Source of the DNA: Acestrorhynchus altus
Taxonomy: Eukaryota; Chordata; Actinopteri; Characiformes; Acestrorhynchidae
Direction: 5' to 3'
Length of the DNA: 64,000 nucleotides
NCBI GenBank assembly: GCA_034509495.1
Contig: CM067503.1
Location: 12,826,038 to 12,890,037 of the forward strand
Shown: positions 31,083 to 42,374 of the stretch, one piece after another
Numbering within the stretch: the stretch's first letter is position 1
Layout of the letters: each line of letters starts with the position of its first letter
Program-made: the position numbers and the translations under genes
The notes under the pieces: model-generated
What the model saw: the letters and a program-made list of their open reading frames with translations, nothing else
Told to the model about the DNA's origin: nothing
Database searches by the model: none

Positions 31083-32058
31083 ATACACAGTGAGGTCAGT
31101 ACCTTTATTTTTGCTGTAGACTGAAAACATTAGGGTTTGACATTAAATTATGAATTTGAGACAAAGTATCATTTCAGGTTTTATTTCCAGGTATTCACAT
31201 CTGGATCTGATGCAATTTAAAAAAGTATTTTTTTGTCTGAACCCACACATTTTTCTTTTGAGCAAAAGTACTGGAACATGTAAGTAACAACTGTGTTTTG
31301 TTGCCCTGGTGATTATTTAAACAATAAGTACTATTGAATGTCTGCGCTCAGTTTCAGTTTCAGGTTGTGTGTGTGCAGACTATGCTTTTATAGTTAGAGG
31401 AGTAACCAACATGAAGCTGAGAGAAGATGGAAACTCAATCAGAGCCATTGCACATATATTAGCCATTAAAAACCCATTAACAACTGTTAATGACATCAGC
31501 AACAACCTCCATAGGGCAGGAGTGAAGGTATCACATTTTACTGTTCACAGAAGATGCAAACCACTAGTTAGCAAGAAGAACAGGACGACCATGCTGGAAT
31601 CTGCCAAGTAATACAGAGACAAGCCTCAGAAATTCTGAGAGAAAGTTTTATGGACTAATGAGACAAAGAAGGGCCTTACATGGCTTCTTCTGTGATGGGC
31701 TCTTTAATCGTCATTGATGATTTTTAATTGCGCATGATGGCAGCAGTACAATGAATTCAGATGTCTGTGAATATAAAGAAACTAACCATGAGATCCTTCA
31801 TCATGCAGCAAGATAATGATCCAAAACACTGCCAAAACTACAACGTTCATCAGGGATGAGAAGGAAGGATGGAAGGTTTTACTTCAGCTGTATAGAGTAT
31901 GCAATTGGGGGTATATAAATATAAATACCTGGATATAAAAGCTGAAATTTTGTTCTTTAGTCTCATTTCATTTTTATGTCAAAACTAAATGTTTTTAGTT
32001 GACAACAATTACAAAAATGAAATTGGCCTCACTTGTCCCAATAATTTTGGAGGGGTGA
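31083..32058 (+). pseudogene. Tc1-like transposon remnant
   Basis: The + strand reads MKLREDGNSIRAIAHI, LTTVNDISNNLHRAGVK and, later, MQQDNDPKHC, the conserved Tc1 DNDPKH block. The 3' end CCCAATAATTTTGGAGGG is a typical Tc1 terminal repeat in inverse of CCTCCAAAATTATTGG. Stops interrupt the frame after LESAK and in KVLWTNE. The 5' boundary is approximate. Confidence 0.8.
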
Positions 32059-32449
32059 TTGTGGTACCAATTTGAAACTGGAATAGTACAACAAATCAAA
32101 AATTAAACTTATGTAGATTCAATTTTATATTCAATATTTAAATTCTGTTTGAACAATTCTATTATGAGCCAAATCAGTTGTTTACCTGTTTACATAGCTT
32201 TTCAATTTCTGAAACCTTTAATGAGACAGGTGACAGTCTAGGTACAGGGTTTGTTGCACCATCAGCTCCTGTTCTAGATTCAAAAAGCAAATTCAGATAC
32301 CAAATATGTCTTTACTGATTGAATGGATCTGGTGCACTCAATCAATAGATAACATTACATTCACAAAATCCTGACTTGCTGGAAATGTTTAGTGGAAAAA
32401 AAACATCCAAAATGTGTTTAATGTATTGATTTACTTAGCTCAATTGAGT
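32059..32449. other. No recognised content
   Basis: AT-rich sequence between the Tc1 remnant and the minisatellite. Confidence 0.5.
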
Positions 32450-32880
32450 TTAAACATATTCTTTTCAGGCTACAATTGAGTTTAGACAAGCTATTGTCAG
32501 GCTAAAGCTGGAATCATACTGAGTTTTATTGAGCTACAATCTGATATAATTATTTCTTACGACAGATGGAATTACTACAGGCTATAATCGGATCCACAGA
32601 ATGTTGTCAGATTACTGCCAGATCCAGACAGAACTTTGTTGGATTATAGTCAGGTTCAGAAAGAATTCTGCCAGGCTACATTTGAGTTTAGAGAGAATTT
32701 TCTCAGACTGCATTTGAGATTAGACACTATTGTCAAGCTAAAGTTGAGTTCATACGGTAATCTGTCAGTTCCGACTCTTTTTTTTTTCAGTCTTCAAAGA
32801 CAGGGTTACATCTACTGAACTCAGATTCAGATACAATCATTCCTGGTTACAGAAGGCTACAATTGGATCCACACAGAATA
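32450..32880. repeat. Diverged minisatellite, about 32-bp unit, block 1
   Basis: Repeating theme CAGGCTACANTTGGATTCAG followed by ACAGAATTNTGT, seen at least ten times with heavy divergence (for example GCCAGGCTACATTTGAGTTT near 32668 and AAGGCTACAATTGGATCCAC near 32852). A T-run near 32778 interrupts it. Confidence 0.7.
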
Positions 32881-32886
32881 GGACAT

Positions 32887-32916
32887 GTATTTATTTATTT
32901 ATTTATTTATTTATTT
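32887..32916. repeat. (TTTA)n microsatellite
   Basis: About seven perfect units. Confidence 0.9.
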
Positions 32917-33585
32917 TGTTCTATCATTTATGTTTGGTCTATTATTAATTTTAAATATATGAAGCTAGTCTTCTGAAACCAGTTTCCATTACAAAATGTC
33001 CATTAGAAAAAGACACATTTCAGAAATTAGACGACTAAGAGCCCTTACACACACCAACTGAACACATATGAGCAAACACCTAAATGCGCCCACATAGACA
33101 CTCCCTTGTCTCTCTTCCAGAAGATGCTTGTGAGATCCATATTAACAGCAACCCAACAGCGCTGAAGTCTTTACTATTCCCATCATGCTCTGCTAAGACA
33201 CAGGGCCACCATCTGGAGGAGCTGGAGCAAACGGCTGCGAGTTATTTCCCAACTCTCCTAGCACAACTCCCGTAGTGAGGCTTCCAGCAGCTGCCTCATC
33301 ACTCACCATTAAATCAGCCCTCCGTCACCAGCAGCAGCCGGCAACCATCTTTACGAGAGGACAAGAAACAGAGAGAGTAGAGCTTGAAAATATTTGCCTG
33401 AACTTGTAAAATCAGAATATTCATACTGACTTCAGAATTCATTTCTCAAATATTTATGAGGCTTGTATTTATATTGATTTTGACCTGCACTTGGTCCTAC
33501 TTTAGTCTTTTTCCATTTTTGAAAATGAAATACAATCACTTAAAGACTACTAATTGAGACAGGATTTTGTCAGACAAATTACTTT
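32917..33585. other. Gap between minisatellite blocks; possible unique exon-like island 33100-33370
   Basis: The 33100-33370 part is GC-richer than both minisatellite blocks. A CTCTCTTCCAG acceptor-like sequence near 33119 is followed by a 50-codon open frame ending in TAG TGA near 33273. No family is recognised. It could be a conserved non-coding element or an exon of a non-coding RNA. Confidence 0.3.
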
Positions 33586-33850
33586 GGCTAGAGACATAAT
33601 TTTGTCTGACTATAGTCAGGTTCAGACAGAATTTATCAGACTACATTAGGATTCAGGTATGATTGTGTCAGAGTACAGTCAGATAGACAGACCTTTGTTG
33701 CACTGGGGTCAGATTCAGGCAGATTTCATCACACTACAGTTGGATTCAGACATGATTTTCATGGGCTACAGTCAGATATAGGCAATATTTAATCAGACTT
33801 CTATTGGATTTGGACAGAATTATGTTAGACTCCAGCCTGATTCTGATCAT
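33586..33850. repeat. Diverged minisatellite, about 32-bp unit, block 2
   Basis: Same theme as block 1. Successive units are CAGACTACATTAGGATTCAG, CAGAGTACAGTCAGATAGAC, CACACTACAGTTGGATTCAG, TGGGCTACAGTCAGATATAG and CAGACTTCTATTGGATTTGG, spaced about 31-33 bases apart. Confidence 0.75.
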
Positions 33851-36690
33851 TTTTGGTGGTTGGATTTAAAACGTGGTCCTGTAGGTCAGGTTGGACTGAA
33901 GGAAAATATTCTTAGGCTATGGTTCAAATTTTCAGGCCTGATTAAAGCCCTAGTAGAGAGTCCCTTGTTGAACAAGCTGTGACCATCCTGAGTTTCTGCC
34001 TTTGCATATTGTGATTCAGCTCTGAGAGCTGCTGATTGAAGCTTGTGTGCATTAAAGGAGAGAGTCTGTATGTGTGTGTGTGTTCGTGCATGTGTTGTAT
34101 GAGAGATTTCAAGCATGAAGCAAGTTAATCAAAAGATTTATGAGTTCGGGAGAAAGGCAGTCCTTCAAGAGTCAGAGACGAATCAGACTCTGAAAAGCAA
34201 TTAAGAACGTGCAGCTTTCTTTCTGCAGAATAGAAAACACTGTGTTATTTTTCCCCATGGCTGACCCTTAAAAAAACACAGCATCACTCTCCTGCTGATT
34301 ATTATCTAATTATCCAAACATCTGGCTCCTGCTGGCTTTCAATTGAACTGGATTATGTTTTTTTCTTGTTTTCCATGAGATGCTTCGAAGCCTATGCAAT
34401 TAACGAGTCTACCTGATTGTGATTCGCTATATTGGCACTGGGCCTCGATCTTTCTCCTCATTGTTTTAATTAAAGCAAAATGGCTAATTAAAATCTGTTC
34501 CACTGCTAAATTAAACAAAACATGGGACCCAAGAGATGTAAAATGTTTGGAGATGTAAAGCTTTTTGTACTGATTGGAAGACTCTAGATTTCATAGATGA
34601 TCAAATCTACCCACCAAGCAATTTAACCTGGCCAGCTACCAAACATATCTGTAAGCTTCTTCACAGTCATAATAAAGATGTAGGTCTTTTGTTGTCACAT
34701 GGATTCACGATTGGGTAAGGTTTTTTTTAACTCACATGAACAGTGGAATCCATTTTAGTGTCACATAGAACTGTATAACTATATGGGAGCCATATAGCTT
34801 CTTTCAAGAACCATACAAACAAGCTTTACTTTGTATATAAACAATCAGTCAAAGACCCAATCATGCATTCACTGGTTTCTTTGAGTGGTCATAGCTATGA
34901 AGACCCACTTGGTTTACTTGAAGAACTAGAAGAATTCCCTTTCTTTGGTGCAATCATCTGATTAGAAAAGTGCAATTAACACAGATTTAAGTTTATTTGG
35001 CCAGTTTCTTCTCAAAGCTGGTCACAGTTACAGGAACAATGTGGTTTCATAGAGATTACAAAACACTCTAGTTGATTTCAGATTTGCTTGATGGTGGCAA
35101 TTGCTTCATACCTGTCATTTTTGCTTATCTTAGCTGGGGTTAACTACTTGACTGTGCTTAATCAAATACATTTTCTCACAAAAACTGAAAAATAAAGGTA
35201 ATCAAGGTTAGCTGCTATAGTGCTGAGAAAGCTTAATTTAAATGTTATCTATCACTTCCCATATAAAATTCATATGGGTAGTCCAACTGGGAACCAGTTG
35301 GGTTCGTTGATTCATAGTCCTAGAACACATTCATAGAACACATTCATTTTCCATCAATCTGCAAAGAACCTTCTAAATGGGTCAAGAAGGCATCATTACT
35401 GCCTTCACATAAGCAATAATTAATCTTTTTATGAGTGGTACAGTAAACAAAGAACAATAATATTAGTGTTTCTAACTAAATGAGCATATCAACAGAAAAC
35501 ACTATTAATTATTAACACAAAGAGAACAGCTCACCTTTGACGGCTGCATTTTTCTGGACTCCAGCATGGCTGCAGTCTTCTGAAATGCCCTCCTCGAATG
35601 GAAAATCTACACACATTGTAGACTGACTGTTTCCCAGACACACAGAGCTCCAAAATGCCTCAATAATCACACGTTCACCCACACCCATGATTGTTCACAC
35701 CTGCATTGAACAGCACCCGTCCATTCCCAGACTGCACCATTCACAGCCCCTGACTTTGTTCCAGTGCTGAGGCCAAGCCAAGTGTCAGAGCCCGACCAGG
35801 CCACTGATTGCTGCAATTTAGCAATTAAGATGTAACTTAAAATGAAGTTGACACATCTATTGTTGGAAAGACTTTCACAGAATGAAACGTGCATGTGGCA
35901 AACAATTATGTATGTATTAACACCAGAATCTGCAGAGGTATGAGATGTACCAAAGCAGCGTTTCTCCATGACCAGGCTATAACGAATCCTCCGTGCATCA
36001 GGAAGAAAGGAAATAGACCTTGGCTGGTATGGGTGGTGTTTGAACAGTGATGGCACATACTGGTCCTTGCTGGGTTAAAATAAATTGCAATTTGACAAGT
36101 TTAGGAACACCTTTCTTAAAATGGAATAAAATTAATGTGTTTGCTTGAAATATAACATAGACAATATCCTCTGTGTAGCCACTGTTCATACATGTGTTTC
36201 CATTTTCGTCCATTTTTACTTTTCTCCATGGTTTGAATCCTGTGGCTGCTGTGTACACTGTGTAAATAGTTCTGGATGAACTGACCAGTAGAAATGCTCT
36301 AAAATTACTCCTAATTGCCCTCATGAATGTCATTAGATCTGTTTAACCCCCACTGCCCAACAAGGACCTGGGGGAGCTGCTACTGCATGTCCCTTTGAGG
36401 TTGATGGCTGTCGGTCTATATTGCTTTGTCGACAGAATACACTAATAGTGTTTGTGGGGAGAAGGTGTGTGGAGTGAGTGGAGTTTACTGGAGGTGAGTG
36501 TAATTTGAAGACAAAAATAAAGAAAAAACCTGATTATTGATGAAGTAAACTAAAGTAAACCTGCTGAAAAAGACAGTTAAAATGTTCTCCATTAAACACT
36601 GCAGTATTTAGAGCAGGCTGAACTGATGTTTATGTTTTTTTCCTGAAGGTATGACTTAATGTTTTACAGATATCTGTATAAAAAGAGCTA
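33851..36690. other. No recognised gene; conserved-looking block 34200-34520
   Basis: A block at 34200-34520 is rich in TAATTA-type homeodomain cores and unique-looking. Remnants of the GGTTCTATATAG-type repeat appear near 34760-34830 and 35250-35370. A possible short minus-strand exon lies at 35535-35567. Confidence 0.35.
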
Positions 36691-36699
36691 TTTTTGTTT

Positions 36700-37815
36700 T
36701 TCTGCCTGTAGAACATTTTTGGCTTTAGCTTTGATTATGGCCCCCATTCGCTGTGGATGTGTTTCCACAAACTTCTGCAATGTCACATCATCTATTTCTG
36801 TCATCTATTTCTGAGTTGCATTACATTTTTCCCAAGACATTGTTTTTATAATGGGAGGTTTGGACCAGTCTTTTCCAGCACATCCCAAAGATTCTCAAAG
36901 GGGTTCAGGTCTAGACTGGTGGCCAGTCCAAAGTTGATGCGAAAATGTCTCATGCTCCCTGAACCACTCTTTCAAAATTTGAGCTTGATGAATCCTGGCA
37001 TTGTCATCTTGAAATATGCCCATGCCATCTGGGAATAAAAAAATCCATTGATGCAATATAGTGGTTGTTCAGTATATTCAGGTAATCAGCTGACCTTGTT
37101 TTTTGGCACATAACATTGCTGAACCTAGACCTTACCAACTGCAGCAACCCCAGATCATAGAACTGGCTTATACAATAGGCACTTCAGCTGCCTCTCTTCT
37201 TACCCTGATATACCCATCACTCTGGAACAGGGTAAATCTGGATTTATCAGACCACATGACTTCTCTTAAATTGAAGTCATTTTTGCCAGTTAGCCAAACT
37301 GATAAGTGGTTGACTTAAGGCTACAGAGCTGTAGAGACCCAATTCCCTCCACAGTGTGTGTGTGTGGAAATGCTCTTACTTTCACTATTAGACATGTCCC
37401 AGAGTTCTACTGTTCATTTTGTAGGATTTAATTTCACCAAACGTTTGTGATCACAGATCACAATTTTCTGACCACATTACTTCCTCAAAGATGATGTTCC
37501 CCCACTGTCCTTCCACTTTTTAATAATGCATATGACCGTTTTTGTAGTTCCAGCAATCTCCTTAGATGTTTTCCCTGCTTAATGCATGCCAGCCATTTGA
37601 CCCTTCTGAAACAGATGAACATCTTTTTTTACGACCACAGGATGTGTATTTTGAGATGGTTGTTTAACAAAGCTACTCACTGCATCAGTTAGGGTTTAAT
37701 AACTTGTTGCCAACTGAAACATAATCACCCAATCAGTAATGATCTAATAGGATAATTATCTATTTGCTTAGTTAAATACAGTTTGTTACCTTTTCTTTTG
37801 GCCTGTTACTCATAA
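36700..37815 (-). pseudogene. Tc1-like transposon with decayed transposase
   Basis: The minus strand gives KDVHLFQKGQ and GKTSKEIAGTTK near 37640-37540, then GIFQDDNARIHQAQILKEWF near 36965-37025 containing the catalytic DDNA block, then a DLNPFENLWDVL-like piece near 36880. The ends resemble the family termini ending in TTTTGGCC. Stops and deletions break the frame. The organisation matches a widespread fish Tc1 transposase of about 340 residues. Confidence 0.85.
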
Positions 37816-38045
37816 TAGACATAAACTGATGCATTAAATGTAATTATTTATGATTATTTTTAGTCAATTTATCAAGCATGAAAAATATTTTTTCATCCTT
37901 TTGACTCATTTAATGCTAATGTAATTTTTGAAATCATCTTAAAGGATCATGCAGATGGAAAGCCAGACAGAGAAAAGCTGTATGTGTGAGAGACAGTAAG
38001 GGAAACAGAAATGGAAAATCCAGAGAGGAGAGTTCCATATGTTAC
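37816..38045. other. No recognised content
   Basis: Short AT-rich spacer between the Tc1 remnant and the LINE tail. Confidence 0.5.
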
Positions 38046-38423
38046 ACAAGGTCAAGGTCAAGGTCAAGGCTTTTTATTGTCATTACAACCGAGTACAGGT
38101 ACACAGTGCAATGAAATTGCGTTCCTCCGGAATCAAGGTGCAACATGGAGCAGCAATACAATTGGACGACATAAAGTGCAAACAGTACAATAAATACAAT
38201 AAATACAGTGAACAAGAGACAGTTCAACAGACAGGACAGGACAGTACAATACCGATTGGTACAAAGAAGTGAGATGAATGGTGGGAATAAGGTGCAAGAG
38301 ATATGTAACATACTGTACATCTAGATGTGCATGATAACAGCAGTTACTGAGGTAGAAGTGTAGTTCTTGGTGTGCAGCAAGTATTGCTGATAGGATGGGG
38401 ATGATCCAGTCTCTATGTGCCGA

Positions 38424-38462
<39 letters not shown>

Positions 38463-39440
38463 TGTAGAGTGCTGGGTGGTTTTCAGTCCAGTGTTTTGTG
38501 TTGGTGTGGTTTATGTGGTGTGAAGAATGGTGTGAGGTTCAGTTTCAGCTCTGTCTCAGTGAGTTGAGGAGTCTGACTGCCTGGTGAACAAAGCTATTGC
38601 AGAGTCTGGTGGTGGAGGCTCGGATGCTCCGGTATCGTCTGCCGGACGGCATCAGAGTGAAGAGACTGTGTGAGGGGTGGGTTGGGTCATCCACAATGCT
38701 GGTGGCTTTGCGGAGGCAGCGAGAGGTGTAGGTGTCACTGATGGAGGGGAGAGGGACTCCGATGATCTTTTCTGCTGTCCTCACTATCCGCTGTAGGGTC
38801 TTGCGATCCATGATGGTGCAGTTCCCAAACCAGACGGTAATGCAGGTGCTCAAGATGCTCTCTATCGTCCCTCTGTAGAACATGGTGAGGATGGGTGGTG
38901 GAAGGTGTGCTCTCTTCAGCCTCCGCAGAAAGTAGAGGCGCTGCTGGGCTTTCTTTGTTATGGTGCGGGTATTGAGGGACCAGGTGAGGTTCTCTGCTAT
39001 GTGAACACCGAGGAACTTTGTGTTCCTCACAATCTCCACTGCAGAGCCGTTAATGTTCAGTGGTAGGTGATGATTTCCTGGTGCTCTTCTGAAGTCAACA
39101 ACCATCTCTTTGGTTTTGTCAACGTTTAGGGATAGGTTGTTGTTTCTGCACCAGTCTGTTAGCCACTGCACCTCCTCTCTGTATGCTGACTCGTCGTTCT
39201 TGCTGATGAGGCCAACGACAGTTGTGTCATCAGCGAACTTGATGAAGTGATTTGAGCTGTGCTTTGCAGTACAGTCATGAGTCAGCAGAGTGAAGAGCAG
39301 TGGACTGAGCACACAGCCCTGGGGGGCACCAGTGCTCAGTATGGTGGTCCTGGAGGTGTTGTTACCAATCCTGACTGACTGAGGTCTCTCAGTCAAGAAA
39401 TCCAGGACCCAATTGCACAGGTGATTTAGTTGAAAAAGAA
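38046..39440 (-). mobile_element. 5'-truncated L2/CR1-type LINE, the best preserved in the window
   Basis: The element reads from high to low coordinates. Its 3' end is a short tandem tail of CTTGAC units at 38048-38070 next to CAATAAAAAG, as usual for L2/CR1 elements. The protein-coding part is at 39440-38555. It begins within the reverse transcriptase, so the endonuclease and N-terminal RT are missing. Insertion breakpoints are approximate. Confidence 0.85.
38426..38465. repeat. (GT)n microsatellite in the LINE 3' UTR
   Basis: About 19 units with one TA interruption. Confidence 0.9.
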
Positions 39441-39552
39441 AATGGGCCTCAGCATGTAAAGCTGAGTAGCCACCCTCAAGACTGTATTGATACACAGAAC
39501 AAGGCATTTCAGTACTGCTAGTTTGAAAAAGATTGTTGTCTATAATACTCAA
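38545..39552 (-). CDS. Partial LINE reverse transcriptase, 335-codon open frame
   Basis: RT motifs include GAPQGCVLSPLLFTL and the FADDT catalytic aspartates, then LNVDKTKEMVVDFRR, KFLGVHIAENLTWSLNTRTI, QQRLYFLRRLKRA, MFYRGTIESIL and a C-terminal LFTLMPSGRRYRSI. Homology starts near residue 40 (CNWVLDFLTERPQ). The first 35 or so residues read as flanking DNA. No stop interrupts about 295 RT residues, unlike all other LINE pieces here. Truncation removes the first RT motifs, so it cannot be autonomous. Confidence 0.85.
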   Translation of the reverse strand: MSIIDNNLFQTSSTEMPCSVYQYSLEGGYSALHAEAHFLFQLNHLCNWVLDFLTERPQSVRIGNNTSRTTILSTGAPQGCVLSPLLFTLLTHDCTAKHSSNHFIKFADDTTVVGLISKNDESAYREEVQWLTDWCRNNNLSLNVDKTKEMVVDFRRAPGNHHLPLNINGSAVEIVRNTKFLGVHIAENLTWSLNTRTITKKAQQRLYFLRRLKRAHLPPPILTMFYRGTIESILSTCITVWFGNCTIMDRKTLQRIVRTAEKIIGVPLPSISDTYTSRCLRKATSIVDDPTHPSHSLFTLMPSGRRYRSIRASTTRLCNSFVHQAVRLLNSLRQS

Positions 39553-39764
39553 TCAGCATATTGAGCATATTTGGGACCTGCTACTGTAAGTAAAATTGTT
39601 GCTTTGATTAATCTGTACCTCATCAACAAAGTGTGCTGCTATGAGGCAGATGATATCTTGACAAAAAAATATCTAAATTCCTGCCAATATATTGTAAAAT
39701 ATTTTATTCACAAATGAGGAGTTTATTAACTCAGAATAATGGGTGGTCATTTTTTCTTCCTCCC

Positions 39765-39765
<1 letters not shown>

Positions 39766-39840
<75 letters not shown>
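39766..39840. repeat. (GT)n microsatellite
   Basis: About 37 uninterrupted units, the longest perfect GT run in this part. Confidence 0.97.
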
Positions 39841-39841
<1 letters not shown>

Positions 39842-40054
39842 AGTGAGTGTATGTCTGAATGCCCAGATATAGCTTGGCACTCCTGGGAAAACTGTGATGC
39901 AGTCGTTATTGCTGGACACTTCTCCGGTGTGTCAATTACACAACATGCAAGCCAGCAAATGTTGATAAATTCAACTTTTCTATTGTTTTGCAACCAAAGA
40001 ATCATGAAAACAAGCGATTTTAATGCAAATTTGCACAATCAATGATTTAGTGTT

Positions 40055-40195
40055 TTCTTCTTTTACCTTCAACTCTACCAAGCATGATGATCTTCTCCAG
40101 TGTATCAGTTCATCTCACAATGTGTCCAAAGTAAGAGAGCTTCAGCTTGACTATCTGGGCTTCCAGTGAGAGGTTAGGCTTGATTTGGTCAAGAA
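40055..40195 (-). pseudogene. C-terminal fragment of a non-LTR retrotransposon polyprotein
   Basis: The minus strand reads KWILDQIKPNLSLEAQIVKL, KLSYFGHIVR, a stop, then TDTLEKIIMLGRVEGKRR. This is the familiar C-terminal region after the RT of LINE proteins (SYFGHI and LEKxIMLGxVEG). One in-frame stop shows decay. Confidence 0.75.
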
Positions 40196-40199
40196 TCCA

Positions 40200-41365
40200 T
40201 TTGTTTGATCTGGAGATGCTGGTCCTTACCCATCTCTGCCCTCTGGAGAGCACATCCATGGACCCTCTTCAGTTTGCCCACCAGCCTGGCATTGGGGTGG
40301 ATGATGCTGTCATCTATATTCTACACAGAGCTCTTTCTCACCTGGTGAAGCATGGGACCACTGTCAATCACCTTCTTCGACTTCTCCAATGCCCATTTAA
40401 TACTATACAACCTGTGGAAGGAGAAGCTGGACCATGTTGGTGTGGATAGTCGCATGTCAATTTGGATACTGGACTACCTTACCAACCGACCACAGTATGT
40501 GAGGGCTCAGGACTGTCTCTCAGACAAGGGCATCAGCAGCACAGTGGCCCATCAAGGAACAGTCCTAGTACCATTCCTCTTCACTCTGTACACTGCTGAC
40601 TTCATGTACAGCTCACCAACTTGTTATCTCTAGACGTTCTCTGATGACCCTGTGATCATCAGCTTCATAAATAATGAAGAGGACAGTGAGTACAGAGTGA
40701 TCCAGGACTTGTAGAACCAGCAAAATGTGGGGAAGACCAAAGAATTGGTTGTGGATTTCCACAGGTGCAGGCACACCCCTTTAACAGGCAACATCCAGGC
40801 AGTGGACATTGAGAGAGCGGACTCTTATAAGTACCTGGGTGTGCACTAAATCACCAAACTGGACTGGTCAGTTAACACCACTGTACTTTACAAAAGAGGC
40901 CAGAGCAGACTCTGCCTATTGGATAAACTGAGGTCATTTTGGAGTGCAAGAAGCACTCCTGACGACCTTCTTTGACACAGTGGTGGCATCTTCCATCTTT
41001 TATGGTGTGGTCTACTTCAGCAGCAGTACTTTGATGGTAGACAGGAAGGGACGGAACAAACTAAGAGGGTCAGTTCTGTTCTGTGAAGCCCCTTAGACTC
41101 ACTGCAGGTGGTGGAAGACAGAAGGATGTTAGCCAAGCTGGCATCCATGCTGGAGAATGATTCCCACCCCATGCATGAGACACTGGCAGCACTGGGCAGC
41201 TCCTTCAGTGACCGGCTACTTCATCCAAAATGTATGAAGAAGAGGTATTGCAACTCCACACACTATTAGAGTTTTTCAATACAAGATAAACTACAATACT
41301 TCTTCCATCTCCCCACATGCAATTAATTGAAATATGTATATATCTTATCTTATCTATCTCCACTG
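40200..41365 (+). pseudogene. Decayed L2-type LINE reverse transcriptase
   Basis: The + strand in changing frames reads DPLQFAHQPGIGVDDAVIYI, MSIWILDYLTNRPQYVRA, QGTVLVPFLFTLYTADF (broken GxxQGxxLSPLLF motif), GKTKELVVDFHR and SYKYLGVH, then a KRGQSRLCLLDKLRSF-like block. Several stops and frameshifts are present. It ends near a short TATCT-type tail at about 41337-41360. Confidence 0.85.
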
Positions 41366-41409
41366 TAACATCTGACATCCATTTTGATAGTTTTTTAGTT
41401 TTCATTCCT

Positions 41410-41690
41410 CTCAGGTTTTTCTCTGGTCCTTCTTGACCTCTTTGAGCTCCATCCAAAGTTCCTCTGGTTCTCTGTCAATTATGTCAAGCATTTGAAACTG
41501 AATCCTGATGTTTTCTGTTGCTTTGGTTCCACACTCTTTCTGATGATGTCCAGGTGTACAAACATCACTTCGGTTGCTTGAAAAATGTGTTGGTGATGAA
41601 GAAATCATCGTAGTCACAAAAGTCAATTGGCCGTTCTCCTGCTTCATTCCTGTTTCCAAGTCCATATTGTCCAGCTGTGTTTCCCCTTAC
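41410..41690 (-). pseudogene. LINE (RTE/CFDP2-like) endonuclease fragment
   Basis: The minus strand reads GQYGLGNRNEAGERPIDFCD, then ITNTFFKQPKR with a following LYTWTS block, and after a frameshift IDREPEELWMELKEVKKD. These are landmarks of the apurinic-type endonuclease region of LINEs often annotated as craniofacial-development-protein-2-like. Confidence 0.75.
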
Positions 41691-42207
41691 TGACAGTGTC
41701 CTAATTTGGTCCAATTTTAAAAGCAGAACAATTTTAAAGTTAATATTTATGAGTTGAAATCTTTGGTGTTGGATGTAGTCAGACCAGGTCTTGAAAAATT
41801 TGATCTCTCTTAGATCTTGCCAAGTATGGAAGGCATGGGAAGAGCAAACCCCCCTGGACGACCAACAGGACCAAACTGGAGGCAGCGGGAAGAAGGAGGG
41901 AAAGGCAAGATGTAAATCAACAAAGGGGCATGTGAGTAAAAGCCTTTTAAAAACAAGTGGGATCAAATGATGGTTGCGGAAGAAAGGGAAGCGTGGCATT
42001 TAACTCTCACTGGTAGAAATTTCATTACAGCTTCCATTTCTCTGTATAAGAATGTGAAGTATTAGACATATCAGCTAGATGTTAGATGATTTGACCTTTG
42101 ACAAAAGATTTTTACAGTATTGTATGCAGTGATTGACTCATGGCACACTATTTACTAGACTATTTAACAGATGACTATTTCACTGTGTGTCCTGCATGGA
42201 TTCTCTT
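41691..42207. other. No recognised gene
   Basis: The minus-strand frame upstream of the endonuclease fragment contains no further motif. The rest is AT-rich. Confidence 0.4.
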
Positions 42208-42276
42208 ATTCACTCTTGTGATTCACTCTTGTGAATTCACTCTTGTGAATTCACTCTTGTTATTCACTCTTATTCA
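42208..42276. repeat. Short minisatellite, 13-14-bp unit
   Basis: About five copies of ATTCACTCTTGTGA, with the first and last copies shortened. Confidence 0.9.
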
Positions 42277-42374
42277 CAAGCTTGTGTCCAACATCCCCAT
42301 CATATTCTCACAACTCATGGCCTGCTTTTACAACAACCATCATCATTAGTCATAGCCCTCCATTATCTCACTCT

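Noticed and set aside
32450..33850. CRISPR array, because of regular spacing of similar 20-base blocks
   Set aside because: Animal genome. The units are contiguous and diverged with no conserved repeat and unique spacer pattern. It is a decayed minisatellite.
42140..42349. 69-codon frame with repeated residues
   Set aside because: Driven by the 14-bp minisatellite.
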